A stretch of DNA of 42,559 nt. Source: Anaerolinea sp. (GTDB taxonomy: Bacteria > Chloroflexota > Anaerolineae > Anaerolineales > Villigracilaceae). Position numbers and translations under genes: made by a program. The notes beneath the pieces were generated by a model. It made no database searches and was not told the origin of the DNA. It saw nothing but the letters and a program-made list of their open reading frames with translations. This document shows, one piece after another, positions 9,272 to 18,235 of this stretch (positions are counted from its first letter, which is position 1; each line of letters starts with the position of its first letter). The stretch is taken from NCBI GenBank assembly GCA_020047815.1, contig JAIFNG010000138.1, positions 1 through 42,559 of the forward strand. The letters run 5' to 3'.

Positions 9272-10945
9272 TCAGTGTTTTATTGTGCGGGGAACCCAAA
9301 CAAGTATGGTTGTCCCGTCTTTAATGGTTGACGAAATATCCACCTCGCCGCCAACTGCATGTGCACGCGTTTGCATATTGGCCAGTCCATGGCCAATGGA
9401 AGTCTTTATCTGCTCAATATCAAAGCCTTTGCCGTCATCTGTAATCTCCAACAAGGCACGCTCCGGGGTCGACCATACAGCAACTTGCACATTTTTTGCC
9501 TTTGCATGCTTGGCAACATTTGCTAATGCTTCCTGACAGATATGAAATAACGCCAATGACTGTGCCTGAGAGAGGTCTTTCAGGTCATCTGAGCCGGTAA
9601 AGTTCACTTCAGAGAAAGTGTTGGCACGATATTCAGCGATCAGGCGTTTTATACCATTCAACAAACCCTCATTTCCAAGTTGACGCGGTCTAAGGTCAAG
9701 AATATAAGCACGGATATCCCGAATTGCCTGGTTTAATCCATCGATCGCATGGAGAATTCGCTCTTTGGCAGCTTGAGGGTCTTCATCCAGTGTGAGCTGC
9801 GCCCCTTCCAGTCCCAATCCCACCCCATAAATGGATTGGATAATGCCATCGTGCAGATCCATGCCTATGCGGTCACGCTCTTCCAGTACAGCGAGTCGGC
9901 GGGCATTGGCATGCAAACGTGCATTTTCAATTGCCAGACCTGCCCACGTGCCTACTGCCGTTAGAAGCTGTACACTCCTCTGGTCAAATGGTTCAGTATC
10001 ACGGGTGGCAACGCTCATCACTCCAATCAGATTTTCACCCGAGAGGAGAGGAATACAGGCAATTTGCTGAAATCCCGCCTGAACCACAGCATCACGCAGG
10101 AAATTCGTATCATTGGCGAGGTGCATCCCGATCATGGATTTACGGCTCTTCGCGACCAGCCCTGGATAGCCTTCACCAATTTGAAACATATTACGAGTCC
10201 AGAATGCTTCAGCAGCCTGACCTCGATGCAGGACCATGCGAAGCGTGGTCTTGTCATCCTCCAATAGAAAAATATCCCCTGCCTCAACCTTCATATAGTT
10301 CATGATCAGACCCAGGGTTTTGTTGAGGATCTCGTCAAGTTCCAGGCTGGAGGTCAGGGCGGAGGCAATACCGTTCAGCAGTCCCATGTCTACATTCCGG
10401 CGGGTCAAGGTCAGATCGCGCTGCTTCATCTGCTCGTATAAACGGGCATTTGTGATCGCCGTAGCGGCATAAGTTGCCAGCATCTGAATGATCATCTCAT
10501 CATCTGCATTAAATTCAGACCCATCAAATTTTTCGGTAAGATAGATCTGCCCCAATTGTTTATCTCCGGCACGGATCGGCACACCTAAAAATGAAGTCAT
10601 GAGCGGATGATGCTCAGGGAAGCCAACCGAACTCGGATGATCACTGATCACAGGCACGCGAATGGGAACTTCAGTGTTCATCAACGCACCAAGCAAACCC
10701 AAACCAACAGGAGGGTGTGGTATTTTCTTTATCTCGTTATCCGACATGCCTACAGAAACAAATTGTTTGAGTTTACCCTCGTTGTCCAATACCCCCAACG
10801 CGGCATAGCGGGCCCCCGCCTGCTCGCAAGCTGTAGATGCAATTCGCTCAAGCAAGGTCTCAAGCGAAACATCCTTCACCAATTCCAAGCTTGCGCTGTG
10901 GAGCGCAAAGAGCCGCTCCTGTAATTGTTCACGAGTTAATAGCAT
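9272..10945 (-). CDS. GAF-GAF sensor histidine kinase, NarL-type
   Basis: A soluble 557-aa two-component sensor with no membrane segment. GAF domains lie at about residues 28-169 and 202-344. A HisKA_3 dimerisation domain begins with LEERDRIGMDLHDG, where the phosphoacceptor His is about residue 365. The HATPase_c domain has CQEALANVAKHAKA (N box), DDGKGFD (G1) and GHGLANMQTRA (G2). The open frame runs upstream to 11173 through the HMG-CoA reductase start; the ATG at 10945 is preferred because AGAGG precedes it by 9 nt and the GAF N-helix follows. No NarL-type response regulator is adjacent, so it is an orphan here. Confidence 0.87.
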   Translation of the reverse strand: MLLTREQLQERLFALHSASLELVKDVSLETLLERIASTACEQAGARYAALGVLDNEGKLKQFVSVGMSDNEIKKIPHPPVGLGLLGALMNTEVPIRVPVISDHPSSVGFPEHHPLMTSFLGVPIRAGDKQLGQIYLTEKFDGSEFNADDEMIIQMLATYAATAITNARLYEQMKQRDLTLTRRNVDMGLLNGIASALTSSLELDEILNKTLGLIMNYMKVEAGDIFLLEDDKTTLRMVLHRGQAAEAFWTRNMFQIGEGYPGLVAKSRKSMIGMHLANDTNFLRDAVVQAGFQQIACIPLLSGENLIGVMSVATRDTEPFDQRSVQLLTAVGTWAGLAIENARLHANARRLAVLEERDRIGMDLHDGIIQSIYGVGLGLEGAQLTLDEDPQAAKERILHAIDGLNQAIRDIRAYILDLRPRQLGNEGLLNGIKRLIAEYRANTFSEVNFTGSDDLKDLSQAQSLALFHICQEALANVAKHAKAKNVQVAVWSTPERALLEITDDGKGFDIEQIKTSIGHGLANMQTRAHAVGGEVDISSTIKDGTTILVWVPRTIKH

Positions 10946-10986
10946 ACACAGACACCTCTCTGCCATTATAATCAATTCGTTGCTTT

Positions 10987-11015
10987 TTGATAGGATTTGG
11001 AAGATTGCCAATACT
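10987..11015 (+). promoter_or_regulatory. Putative promoter of the HMG-CoA reductase gene
   Basis: A -35 TTGATA (10987-10992), a 17-nt spacer and a -10 AATACT (11010-11015) give a start near 11022, about 11 nt before the ATG at 11033. It sits in the 87-base divergent gap to the histidine kinase. Confidence 0.5.
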
Positions 11016-11032
11016 ACACTTGAGACAATAAA

Positions 11033-12319
11033 ATGACAAATTCGCGTATTTCTGGATTTTACAACCTTACCCTCGAAGAGCGCCGCGCCAAACTGGCTGA
11101 GGCTGCGAACCAGACTCCCGAAGAGCTGCTCCCGTTTACAACAGGTGGACTTTCTGCTGAATCCGCCGACCACATGATTGAAAATGTGATCGGCATGTTC
11201 AGTCTGCCTATGGGCATCGGTTTGAATTTTATGGTCAACGGGCGTGATGTCTTGATACCATTTGTGGTGGAGGAACCCTCCGTTGTGGCAGGCGCATCCT
11301 TCATGGCCAAGCTTGCCCGCGCAGGCGGTGGATTTACCGCCACCACCACCGAGCCATTAATGATCGGGCAGATGCAACTGATCAATGTCATTAATATGAA
11401 CGAAGCACGTATGAAAATCTACGAGCATAAAGAGGAATTGCTGGCCGCGGCGGATGAGATTGACCCGATCTTGAAAAAATTCGGCGGTGGTGCGCGCGAC
11501 CTTGAAGTCCGCATGATCGACAACTCACCAATTGGACCATTCATCGTCATCCACCTGATTTATGATGTCCGCGATGCGATGGGCGCAAATGCAGTCAACA
11601 CGGCTTGCGAGAAACTCGCGCCATTGATCGAAGCCATCACGGGCGGAAAAGTCCACTTGCGGATTTTATCCAACCTGGCCGACCGTAGAATTGCGCGCGC
11701 GCGCTGTACCATCCCTGTCAGCGAATTGACTGTCGGGTTTGAATCCTTCAAAGGCGAGACGGTGCGCGATGGCATTATTGCCGCCTGGGCCTTCGCTGCG
11801 ACCGACCCCTATCGCGCTGCCACTCATAATAAAGGCATCATGAACGGCGTGGACTCGGTGGTCATTGCCACTGGCAATGACTGGCGCGCCATTGAAGCAG
11901 GCGCGCACGCCTATGCCGCGCGCGCTGGCAGGTATACTTCCCTCTCGACCTGGGGCAAGGATAAGGATGGAAATCTTGTCGGCACCCTGGAAATGCCGAT
12001 GGCGGTGGGAATTGTTGGCGGTGCAACCAAAGTACACCCTGCCGCACAAGCCGCGGTAAAGTTGATGGGCGTGAAGACCGCCTCTGAACTGGCAGAAATT
12101 ATTGTCTGCGTCGGTCTGGCTCAAAATATGGCGGCGTTACGCGCGCTTGCCACCGAAGGCATCCAACGCGGGCACATGTCGCTACACGCAAGACAGGTCG
12201 CCCTCGCCGCTGGCGCCACCAGTGACATGATAGATAAGGTTGCCGCACAAATGGTGGCAGAAAAAGCTATTCGCGTTAGTAGGGCTGAAGAGATTTTGAA
12301 GGAAATGGAAAAAATCTAA
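11033..12319 (+). CDS. Hydroxymethylglutaryl-CoA reductase, class II
   Basis: Interconverts HMG-CoA and mevalonate, the committed step of the mevalonate route. The 428-aa protein follows the bacterial class II enzyme along its length. Catalytic elements are visible: Glu in VVEEPS near residue 80, Lys in ATHNKGIMNG near 265, Asp in ATGNDWRA near 281, and His in the flap motif RGHMSLHAR near 380. Nucleotide-binding DVRDAMGANAVNT is near 180. It opens the plus-strand mevalonate cluster. Whether it uses NADH or NADPH, and runs biosynthetically, cannot be read from sequence alone; the neighbouring HMG-CoA synthase favours biosynthesis. Confidence 0.94.
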   Translation: MTNSRISGFYNLTLEERRAKLAEAANQTPEELLPFTTGGLSAESADHMIENVIGMFSLPMGIGLNFMVNGRDVLIPFVVEEPSVVAGASFMAKLARAGGGFTATTTEPLMIGQMQLINVINMNEARMKIYEHKEELLAAADEIDPILKKFGGGARDLEVRMIDNSPIGPFIVIHLIYDVRDAMGANAVNTACEKLAPLIEAITGGKVHLRILSNLADRRIARARCTIPVSELTVGFESFKGETVRDGIIAAWAFAATDPYRAATHNKGIMNGVDSVVIATGNDWRAIEAGAHAYAARAGRYTSLSTWGKDKDGNLVGTLEMPMAVGIVGGATKVHPAAQAAVKLMGVKTASELAEIIVCVGLAQNMAALRALATEGIQRGHMSLHARQVALAAGATSDMIDKVAAQMVAEKAIRVSRAEEILKEMEKI

Positions 12320-12691
12320 ATGCGGATGGAGTTCGGGATAGATCTAATAATCATCCAGAGCGAATTTCTTGGTGGCTGCACAGAAGACCTGCGCCGGATA
12401 TGCGTGAAGCTGTAAATAATATCAAATTCAACCTGCAAAAGATCTGGCTCACAAGAAAATATGATGAAGCCGTCTTTGCTGCTTACTGCTGGGAATCGAA
12501 TTTATCCGCTTAAGAGATCTAGGAAAAACTGGTGAAGTTGAATATAAAAAGAAGCATAGAGTAGATCAAGAACTGACATGTTTTGGAAAACCCGTCTGAT
12601 CAAAATGCGAAATAACAAGATAGTTTTTGGAAGACTTCAAACATACAATTATGACTATGACACGAACCAACAAGAAAAATAGAAGGTCACA
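12320..12691 (+). other. Intergenic stretch with decayed or short reading frames
   Basis: A 372-base gap between the HMG-CoA reductase and synthase genes. From about 12322 to 12513 one frame stays open without an ATG and encodes a protein-like segment (…REAVNNIKFNLQKIW…YDEAVFAAYCWE…) that I do not recognise; it may be a gene remnant. A 34-codon ORF with ATG lies at 12578-12682, just before the synthase RBS, and could be a leader peptide or chance. No terminator hairpin is evident. Confidence 0.3.
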
Positions 12692-13774
12692 ATGACAACC
12701 CCAAACACGCAAACCTCCCCCTCCCTCCTTAAACCGGTCAAACCAGTCGGCATTGTCGGCTATGGCGCGTATGTGCCGCGCTATCGCATTCCCGCAAAAG
12801 AGATCGCCCGCGTCTGGACCGGTAAGACTAGTGGACTTCCCATTAAAGAGAAAGCTGTGCCCGGACTGGATGAAGACGTGATCACCATGTCCATCGAGGC
12901 GGCGCGCAATGCCATGCTGCGCGCGCAGATCGACCCGGCGGAGATTCGCGCAGTCTGGGTCGGCTCTGAGTCACATCCATATGCGGTCAAGCCCACCTCC
13001 ACCATCGTTGCGGAAGCAATTGGCGCAGTTCCCAGCACACAGGGTGCAGATTTTGAATTTGCCTGCAAGGCTGGAACCGAGGCCATGGTTGCTGCAATGG
13101 GCATGGTTGGCTCAGGCATGGGACGCTACGCACTGGCGATCGGCATGGATACGGCACAGGGCAAGCCCGGTGACGCACTCGAATACACGGCGGCGGCAGG
13201 CGGCGGCGCGTATCTCCTCGGTCCTGCTGATGAAGCCCTGGCGGTCATCAACTCTGCCTATTCCTATGTGACCGACACGCCGGATTTTTGGCGGCGCGAA
13301 TATCAAAAGTATCCCGAACACGGGATGCGCTTTACAGGCGAACCTGCCTACTTCAAACACATCACTGAAGCCGCCACACACCTCATGGAAGCCAGCGGCA
13401 CAACCGCCAGGGATTACAAGTGGGCGGTATTCCATCAGCCAAATACAAAATTCCCGCAAAAAGTCGCGGGACAGCTTGGCTTTTCGCTGGAACAGATCAC
13501 CCCTGGCCTCCTGGTTAATGTGATCGGGAACACCTATGCAGGTGCAGCAGTGATCGGCTTGACAGCAACTCTCGACATCGCCCAGCCGGGGGATAGGATC
13601 CTCTGTGTCTCCTTCGGCTCCGGGGCTGGTTCCGATGCCTTCGACATCACCGTTACCGAAAAAATTACTGCACGCCAGGGTCTTGCAACAAAAACGCAGG
13701 AATACATTGCCCGGCGCACAGAGATAGATTACGCGACATATGCAAGGTATCGCGGAAAGATTACGATGAAATAA
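12692..13774 (+). CDS. Hydroxymethylglutaryl-CoA synthase, archaeal type
   Basis: Condenses acetyl-CoA with acetoacetyl-CoA to HMG-CoA. The 360-aa length and sequence fit the archaeal-type (about 350 aa) rather than the eukaryotic/Firmicutes type. Thiolase-fold landmarks: [16 protein letters not shown] (residues 19-34), the nucleophilic Cys125 in [12 protein letters not shown], His248 in AVFHQPN, and [12 protein letters not shown] near 310. Archaeal HMG-CoA synthases work in a complex with thiolase and a DUF35 protein; both partners' relatives follow here. AGAAGG precedes the ATG at about 5 nt. Confidence 0.92.
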   Translation: MTTPNTQTSPSLLKPVKPVGIVGYGAYVPRYRIPAKEIARVWTGKTSGLPIKEKAVPGLDEDVITMSIEAARNAMLRAQIDPAEIRAVWVGSESHPYAVKPTSTIVAEAIGAVPSTQGADFEFACKAGTEAMVAAMGMVGSGMGRYALAIGMDTAQGKPGDALEYTAAAGGGAYLLGPADEALAVINSAYSYVTDTPDFWRREYQKYPEHGMRFTGEPAYFKHITEAATHLMEASGTTARDYKWAVFHQPNTKFPQKVAGQLGFSLEQITPGLLVNVIGNTYAGAAVIGLTATLDIAQPGDRILCVSFGSGAGSDAFDITVTEKITARQGLATKTQEYIARRTEIDYATYARYRGKITMK

Positions 13775-13871
13775 AAAATAAGGTTTGGGTGACTGGACAT
13801 TAGGAATATGGTATTCCTATTCAATCCTCAATTCGCCCCCGCCATTCAACAACATCATTAGGAAATCATTT

Positions 13872-15032
13872 ATGACAGAAGTCGTAATTGCAGGTATCGG
13901 TCAAACACAAATCGGCGAACACTGGGAACTTAGTTTACGCAATCTTGCCGTGGACGCCATTCAAGCCGCGCTCAGAGATAGTGGCGGGCTTAAGCCTCAG
14001 GCGCTTTTCGTTGGTAATATGCTCGCGCCAAATCTCTCAAACCAGGCACATCTTGGCGCACTTATTGCAGAGTATGCTGGTTTGCATGGCATCGAAGCCG
14101 TCACTGTTGAAGCCTCGGGCGCTTCAGGCGGTGCGGCGCTTCGTCAAGGATACCTTGCCATTGCAAGCGGCATGGCGGATGTTGCGCTTGTAGTCGGCGT
14201 TGAAAAGTTCACAGACAAGATCGGCGCAGATGTGGAAGAATCCACTGCCACCGAGAATGACGCGGATTTCGAATCGATCCACGGCCTGACCATCACCGCG
14301 CAGGCAGCGCTTGTAATGAAGCGTTACATGTACGAAAACAAGGTCCCTGAAAATGGGTTTGCGGGTTTCGCTCTCACAGCCCATGCCAATGGGGTTGCAA
14401 ATAAAAATGCAGCATTCCGCAAGGCAATCAAGGCTGAGACATATGCCAAAGCAGAAATGGTCAGTGAACCGCTCAAGATATTTGACATGGCTCCCCATTT
14501 GGATGGCGCTGCTGCGGTTGTCCTGACACGCCGTGAATTAATTCCATCCGATTGCCAACATCCACCCGTAAAGATCGCTGGCTCTGCCGCCTCATCAGAT
14601 ACATTGGCGCTGCATGACCGAAAAGACATGCTGTATTTTGACACTGCCCAGATCTCGGCAGGCAAGGCAATTAAGCAGGCAGGGATCGTGTTGGATCAAA
14701 TCAACTTCTTTGAATATCACGATATATTCAGCATTTATGCCGCCCTGCAACTTGAGGCAGTCGGATTTGCGGTAAGAGGCCAGGGTTGGAAGCTCGCCGA
14801 AGAAGGTGTCATTGGATTAAAAGGACGAATTCCCTGCGCTACAATGGGCGGCATGAAGGCCCGTGGATTTGCCGGAGGCGCAGCAGGTCTGTATCAGGCT
14901 GTCGAAGCGGTCACCCAGCTTCGAGGCCATGCCGGGGCGAACCAGATCGCGGGAGCAAAGTTCGGGTTAATTCAATCGCTTGGCGGTCCCGCGTCCACCG
15001 CAGTCTCGCATATTTTGGCAGGCATGGAATAA
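13872..15032 (+). CDS. Thiolase-family protein with degenerate active site
   Basis: A 386-aa SCP2/archaeal-type thiolase homologue placed directly after HMG-CoA synthase, where the acetoacetyl-CoA thiolase is expected. The frame is open from 13785 but the ATG at 13872, with AGGA upstream, starts the family N-terminus (VVIAGIGQT). The fold is intact: VEASGASGGAALRQGY near 79, EYHDIFSIYAA with His283, and GGMKARGFAGGAAG near 326. The catalytic residues are not. The nucleophile Cys position of the VEAACASGG motif is Gly83 (GGC at 14118), the GHP His is Phe333, and the HNxGG motif reads QSLGG (368). It may be a structural partner, act on another acyl transfer, or be inactive. Confidence 0.85.
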   Translation: MTEVVIAGIGQTQIGEHWELSLRNLAVDAIQAALRDSGGLKPQALFVGNMLAPNLSNQAHLGALIAEYAGLHGIEAVTVEASGASGGAALRQGYLAIASGMADVALVVGVEKFTDKIGADVEESTATENDADFESIHGLTITAQAALVMKRYMYENKVPENGFAGFALTAHANGVANKNAAFRKAIKAETYAKAEMVSEPLKIFDMAPHLDGAAAVVLTRRELIPSDCQHPPVKIAGSAASSDTLALHDRKDMLYFDTAQISAGKAIKQAGIVLDQINFFEYHDIFSIYAALQLEAVGFAVRGQGWKLAEEGVIGLKGRIPCATMGGMKARGFAGGAAGLYQAVEAVTQLRGHAGANQIAGAKFGLIQSLGGPASTAVSHILAGME

Positions 15033-15037
15033 TAAGA

Positions 15038-16555
15038 ATGAAAATCCACAAGCACCTTGCATTGCTGGGATTACTCGTGATTCTTGCAGGAAGCTGCGGA
15101 TACATTGGAGACCAGTCCCCCAGGGTCAACCCGCCAAATATAGTTTTCATTCTCGCAGATGACATGGACATGGGGCTTTTGCAATTCATGCCCAAAACCC
15201 AGGAATTGATTGGGGAACAAGGTGTCACGTTTAACCAATTCTTTGTGAGCATGGCAACCTGTTGCCCCTCGCGCACCACCATCCTGCGTGGTCAATATTC
15301 ACATAATACCCAGATATTTGAAACAATTCTGCCCGATGGCGGATTTGAAAAGTTTTACGCTCTGAAATCCGAGCAGTCCACCATTGCTGTTTGGCTGGAA
15401 GACGCAGGCTACAAGACAGCGTTCTTCGGCAAATATATGAACGGGTATCCCGCCACTGCGAAACAAACCTACATCCCTGCAGGCTGGACCGAATGGTATA
15501 GCCCGGTGGATGGCGACCCCTACACACAATTCAACTACACATTAAATGAAAATGGAAAACTGGTGGCATACGGCAAAAACGAGGAAGATTACGGGACGGA
15601 TGTCTATGCCGCCAAATCCGTTGATTTCATGGAGCGCAGTGTAAAAGACGGCGACCCTTTCTTTGCCCATATTTCGGTCTACGCCCCCCACAGCCCCTAC
15701 GTGCCAGCCCCGCGTCACGCCGATGTTTTTCCAGACACCCCTATGCCGCGCTCACCCTCTTTCAACGAAGAGGATAACAGCGATAAACCCTGGATTTACA
15801 GCAGTGAACCGCCTTTGTCTGGTGACCATATCACAAAGATGGAACGGATCTACCCCAAGCGGATCCAATCCATGCAGGCAGTGGACGAGATGGTCGAACA
15901 AATCGTCAAAACCCTTGAGTCGCTTGGCGCGCTGGAGAACACATACATTTTCTTTTCATCGGATAACGGTTTTCACATGGGAGAACACCGTCTGCTGGTT
16001 GGGAAAAACACCGCCTTCGAGGAAGATATCCGCGTGCCGCTCCTCGTCCGGGGTCCGAATATACCCGCAGGCATCACTGTTGACGCCCTTGTTGGAAATG
16101 TGGACTTGGCTTCCTCTTTTGCAGAAATCGCGGGGATAAAAACCCCTGATTTTGTGGATGGACGCTCGCTGATGCCGTTGGCAGCCGGCAAAGATCCAAC
16201 CGATTGGCGGCAGGTTTTCCTGCTGGAACGAGGCCTGCTGGATGAAGCCGCATACGCCCCGGATATGTTTGTCTCAAATGGTGATTACATGGAGGGGCTG
16301 ATGGAACCCCCTGATTCCCCATATCGGGCAAAAATGGACCGCGCCTACCGTGGCCTGCGAACGCAGAAATATACCTTTGTTCAATACGGCGACGGCACGC
16401 TGGAATTATACGATCTGGAAACTGACCCCTATCAATTGGAAAATATTGCAGGATCTTCCACACCTGACTTGTTGGAAAATTTGCAGACCTGGTTGGAAGC
16501 GCTCAGACATTGCACAGGCGATTCCTGCCGCGAGATCGAAGCCAGGCCTCAATAA
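15038..16555 (+). CDS. Sulfatase, probable lipoprotein
   Basis: A 505-aa alkaline-phosphatase-superfamily sulfatase hydrolysing sulfate esters, resembling the N-acetylglucosamine-6-sulfatase/arylsulfatase branch. The N-terminal hydrophobic segment ends in LAGSC (Cys20), a relaxed lipobox, so it is probably exported and lipid-anchored. Metal-binding DD is at residues 41-42. The formylglycine motif CCPSR (75-79) follows the C-x-P-S-R rule with Cys75 modified. Metal-binding SSDNGFHMGEH lies near 310. The frame is open from 14786 inside the thiolase gene; the ATG at 15038, 5 bases past the thiolase stop, gives the signal peptide. It sits oddly inside the mevalonate cluster. A formylglycine-generating enzyme is not in view. 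Confidence 0.88.
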   Translation: MKIHKHLALLGLLVILAGSCGYIGDQSPRVNPPNIVFILADDMDMGLLQFMPKTQELIGEQGVTFNQFFVSMATCCPSRTTILRGQYSHNTQIFETILPDGGFEKFYALKSEQSTIAVWLEDAGYKTAFFGKYMNGYPATAKQTYIPAGWTEWYSPVDGDPYTQFNYTLNENGKLVAYGKNEEDYGTDVYAAKSVDFMERSVKDGDPFFAHISVYAPHSPYVPAPRHADVFPDTPMPRSPSFNEEDNSDKPWIYSSEPPLSGDHITKMERIYPKRIQSMQAVDEMVEQIVKTLESLGALENTYIFFSSDNGFHMGEHRLLVGKNTAFEEDIRVPLLVRGPNIPAGITVDALVGNVDLASSFAEIAGIKTPDFVDGRSLMPLAAGKDPTDWRQVFLLERGLLDEAAYAPDMFVSNGDYMEGLMEPPDSPYRAKMDRAYRGLRTQKYTFVQYGDGTLELYDLETDPYQLENIAGSSTPDLLENLQTWLEALRHCTGDSCREIEARPQ

Positions 16556-16735
16556 TCCACCTCTGGATTGAACCAGGGAGGTTCAGCCTTTTGGCAGCCA
16601 GCTTGTTGGCTCGAGAATTGTGATCATCGATGAGTTGCAGACCTGCAGGCTGGTCTGGACAACTGACAAAATTCAATCCTGATAGTGTTTGATAGAGATG
16701 CGGGATAGAATTGAGTACATAGAAAGGAAGTAAAA

Positions 16736-17146
16736 ATGGAAATCCCAAGACACTGGCGACTGAAAAAACAACGATACGGATTGGTTGGCGAAATTTGCCC
16801 GCATTGTGATCATAAAATATTCCCACCCCGCGATGTATGTCCCAATTGTGGCGACGAGGCAAAGGAACAATTTACATTCAGCGGCAAAGGCGAAGTTTAT
16901 TCTTATACAACGGTTTACGAAGCCCCGGCTGGTTTCGACTCAAATGCACCCTACACGGTGGCGATCGTCAAACTCGAAGAAGGTCCCATGCTCACCGCAC
17001 AGTTGACCGACCTGGACGAACAGCCGATCCAGATCGGCATGCCCGTGGAAATGGTCACCCGCAAAATGCGCAATGACGGCGACGAGCGAGGTGTCATTGT
17101 TTACGGGTATAAATTCAGACCTTCCCGATTTATACCCACCACATAG
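16736..17146 (+). CDS. DUF35 Zn-ribbon/OB-fold protein
   Basis: A 136-aa protein with an N-terminal rubredoxin-like zinc ribbon (CPHC at 21-24 and CPNC at 35-38) and a C-terminal OB fold (about 48-130, beginning FTFSGKGEVYSYTTVYEAP). In archaea this family bridges thiolase and HMG-CoA synthase and holds the shared CoA site, so with those two genes just upstream it is likely the scaffold of the same complex. AAAGGAAG gives a good RBS. A terminator follows, closing the cluster. The 180 bases before it hold no gene. Confidence 0.87.
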   Translation: MEIPRHWRLKKQRYGLVGEICPHCDHKIFPPRDVCPNCGDEAKEQFTFSGKGEVYSYTTVYEAPAGFDSNAPYTVAIVKLEEGPMLTAQLTDLDEQPIQIGMPVEMVTRKMRNDGDERGVIVYGYKFRPSRFIPTT

Positions 17147-17170
17147 ACAATAAACTATCAAGTAATGAAC

Positions 17171-17199
17171 AAACACCCCACGTATAGGGGTGTTTTCGT
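17171..17199 (+). terminator. Terminator of the mevalonate cluster
   Basis: A perfect 9-bp stem AAACACCCC / GGGGTGTTT (17171-17179, 17187-17195) with a 7-base loop runs into a T-rich tail. It starts 24 bases after the DUF35 stop. Confidence 0.85.
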
Positions 17200-17319
17200 T
17201 TAAAACATTCCCGTAAATGATCAATCCACTTTTTGGTATCTACTGTCAGATTATCCAATCCCAGAGCCTGCCTGCTTTATACTCATCGGATCAATCCATT
17301 TTCTTCAGGCAGGTTATTC

Positions 17320-18045
17320 ATGATGAATTGTTCTACAGTTTTAGTTCAAAATACATGGGGTGTGCATCTTAACTTCGAGGGTTATTACAACACCCCACCG
17401 AGTTGTCCTTCCTGGCTTACAAAACTTCAGCTGCAAGATTGGCAGCAGCGAGGAATTGTTGTGTGAGATGCAGGTCTTCGCATCGTTACCCATCTCTATG
17501 CAGGATATGCGCTTGAACTTCTTAAGCATCTGCAAAGCATTGATACATTGAAGACCAATGGTCTAGTGATCGGCTCGCCAACTTTTCGACTCTCAACCAG
17601 CAACACAGACAACCCGTCACCCAGGATGGGAGGAGTTCGGATTCTGGAAAATCAAATGGAACTTCATCCAGATCAAGTACAAGTTCTCATTGAATTTCTG
17701 ACTGCACAGGAGAGTTTGTTGAAACCTATTTCATCATATAACAAAGAAGATGCGGAACAAGCCCTCAGCAAGGTTTATCAGCTTATCGTTGCCTATGGCA
17801 GAAGAGTCCGGGAAGGGAAGAGTGGCAAACTCATCGAAACTGCAAAACCGAACATCCTGCCCATTTTCATCCCACGCGGCAACTATTTCACTGTTCATCA
17901 AGCCGCCCAGTTTTGCCGTGCCACGTCAAAACAGATCAGAGCCTGGATTCGCAAAGGCAAACTTGAGGCATTCGATCTGCCAGGGTTAGGATTAATCATC
18001 GAGGCTGGAAAGCTAAATGAATTCCTATCTAAGAGAAATTCTTAG
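17320..18045 (+). pseudogene. HTH-domain protein gene interrupted by in-frame TGA
   Basis: One reading frame runs from ATG 17320 (AGGCAGG upstream) to 18045, broken only by TGA at 17464-17466. Read through, it would give about 241 residues. The C-terminal part (17881-18030) is a MerR/excisionase-like helix-turn-helix: YFTVHQAAQFCRATSKQIRAW followed by IRKGKLEAFDLPG. The middle is helical and of unknown function. Only TTG or internal ATG (17656) starts exist after the stop. The simplest explanation is an Arg CGA to TGA nonsense mutation (context GIVV-stop-DAGLRIV); selenocysteine recoding is considered separately. It sits in an eroding accessory stretch before a toxin-antitoxin pair. Confidence 0.6.
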
Positions 18046-18235
18046 CCGAAACAGATAAAGACAATGGATCCTTGCAGCGTAGATAGATGCGAAGGACTAC
18101 CTTTAGCACATCGGCGGATTTTTTGGGGAAACAGGTCAAAGGTCCGGAAAGAGACGTTAAGGGGTGCATTCTATATCTGGATACACCGTACAGTCCCAAT
18201 GTGGAAATTCCCGTCGGCGCGAATGAACCGTATTG
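18046..18235 (+). other. Possible gene remnant upstream of the toxin-antitoxin pair
   Basis: A 50-codon frame with ATG at 18087 and stop at 18239 reads protein-like (…GKQVKGPERDVKGCILYLDTPYSPN…), more so than an overlapping 65-codon frame at 18064-18261. Neither has a clear RBS and I do not recognise either. It looks like a fragment of a larger gene. Confidence 0.25.

Noticed and set aside
10946..11173. N-terminal extension of the histidine kinase frame
   Set aside because: It overlaps the divergent HMG-CoA reductase start and its promoter; an RBS supports the ATG at 10945.
11666..12124. 152-codon frame antisense to HMG-CoA reductase
   Set aside because: It lies opposite strongly conserved catalytic sequence and has no RBS or domain.
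14786..15037. N-terminal extension of the sulfatase frame
   Set aside because: It overlaps the thiolase-like gene, is Arg-rich out-of-frame sequence, and the ATG at 15038 gives a signal peptide.
17464..17484. SECIS element after the in-frame TGA
   Set aside because: The hairpin loop is only about 5 nt after the UGA, closer than in known bacterial SECIS elements, and the expected residue context is not redox-active; recorded only as an open question.
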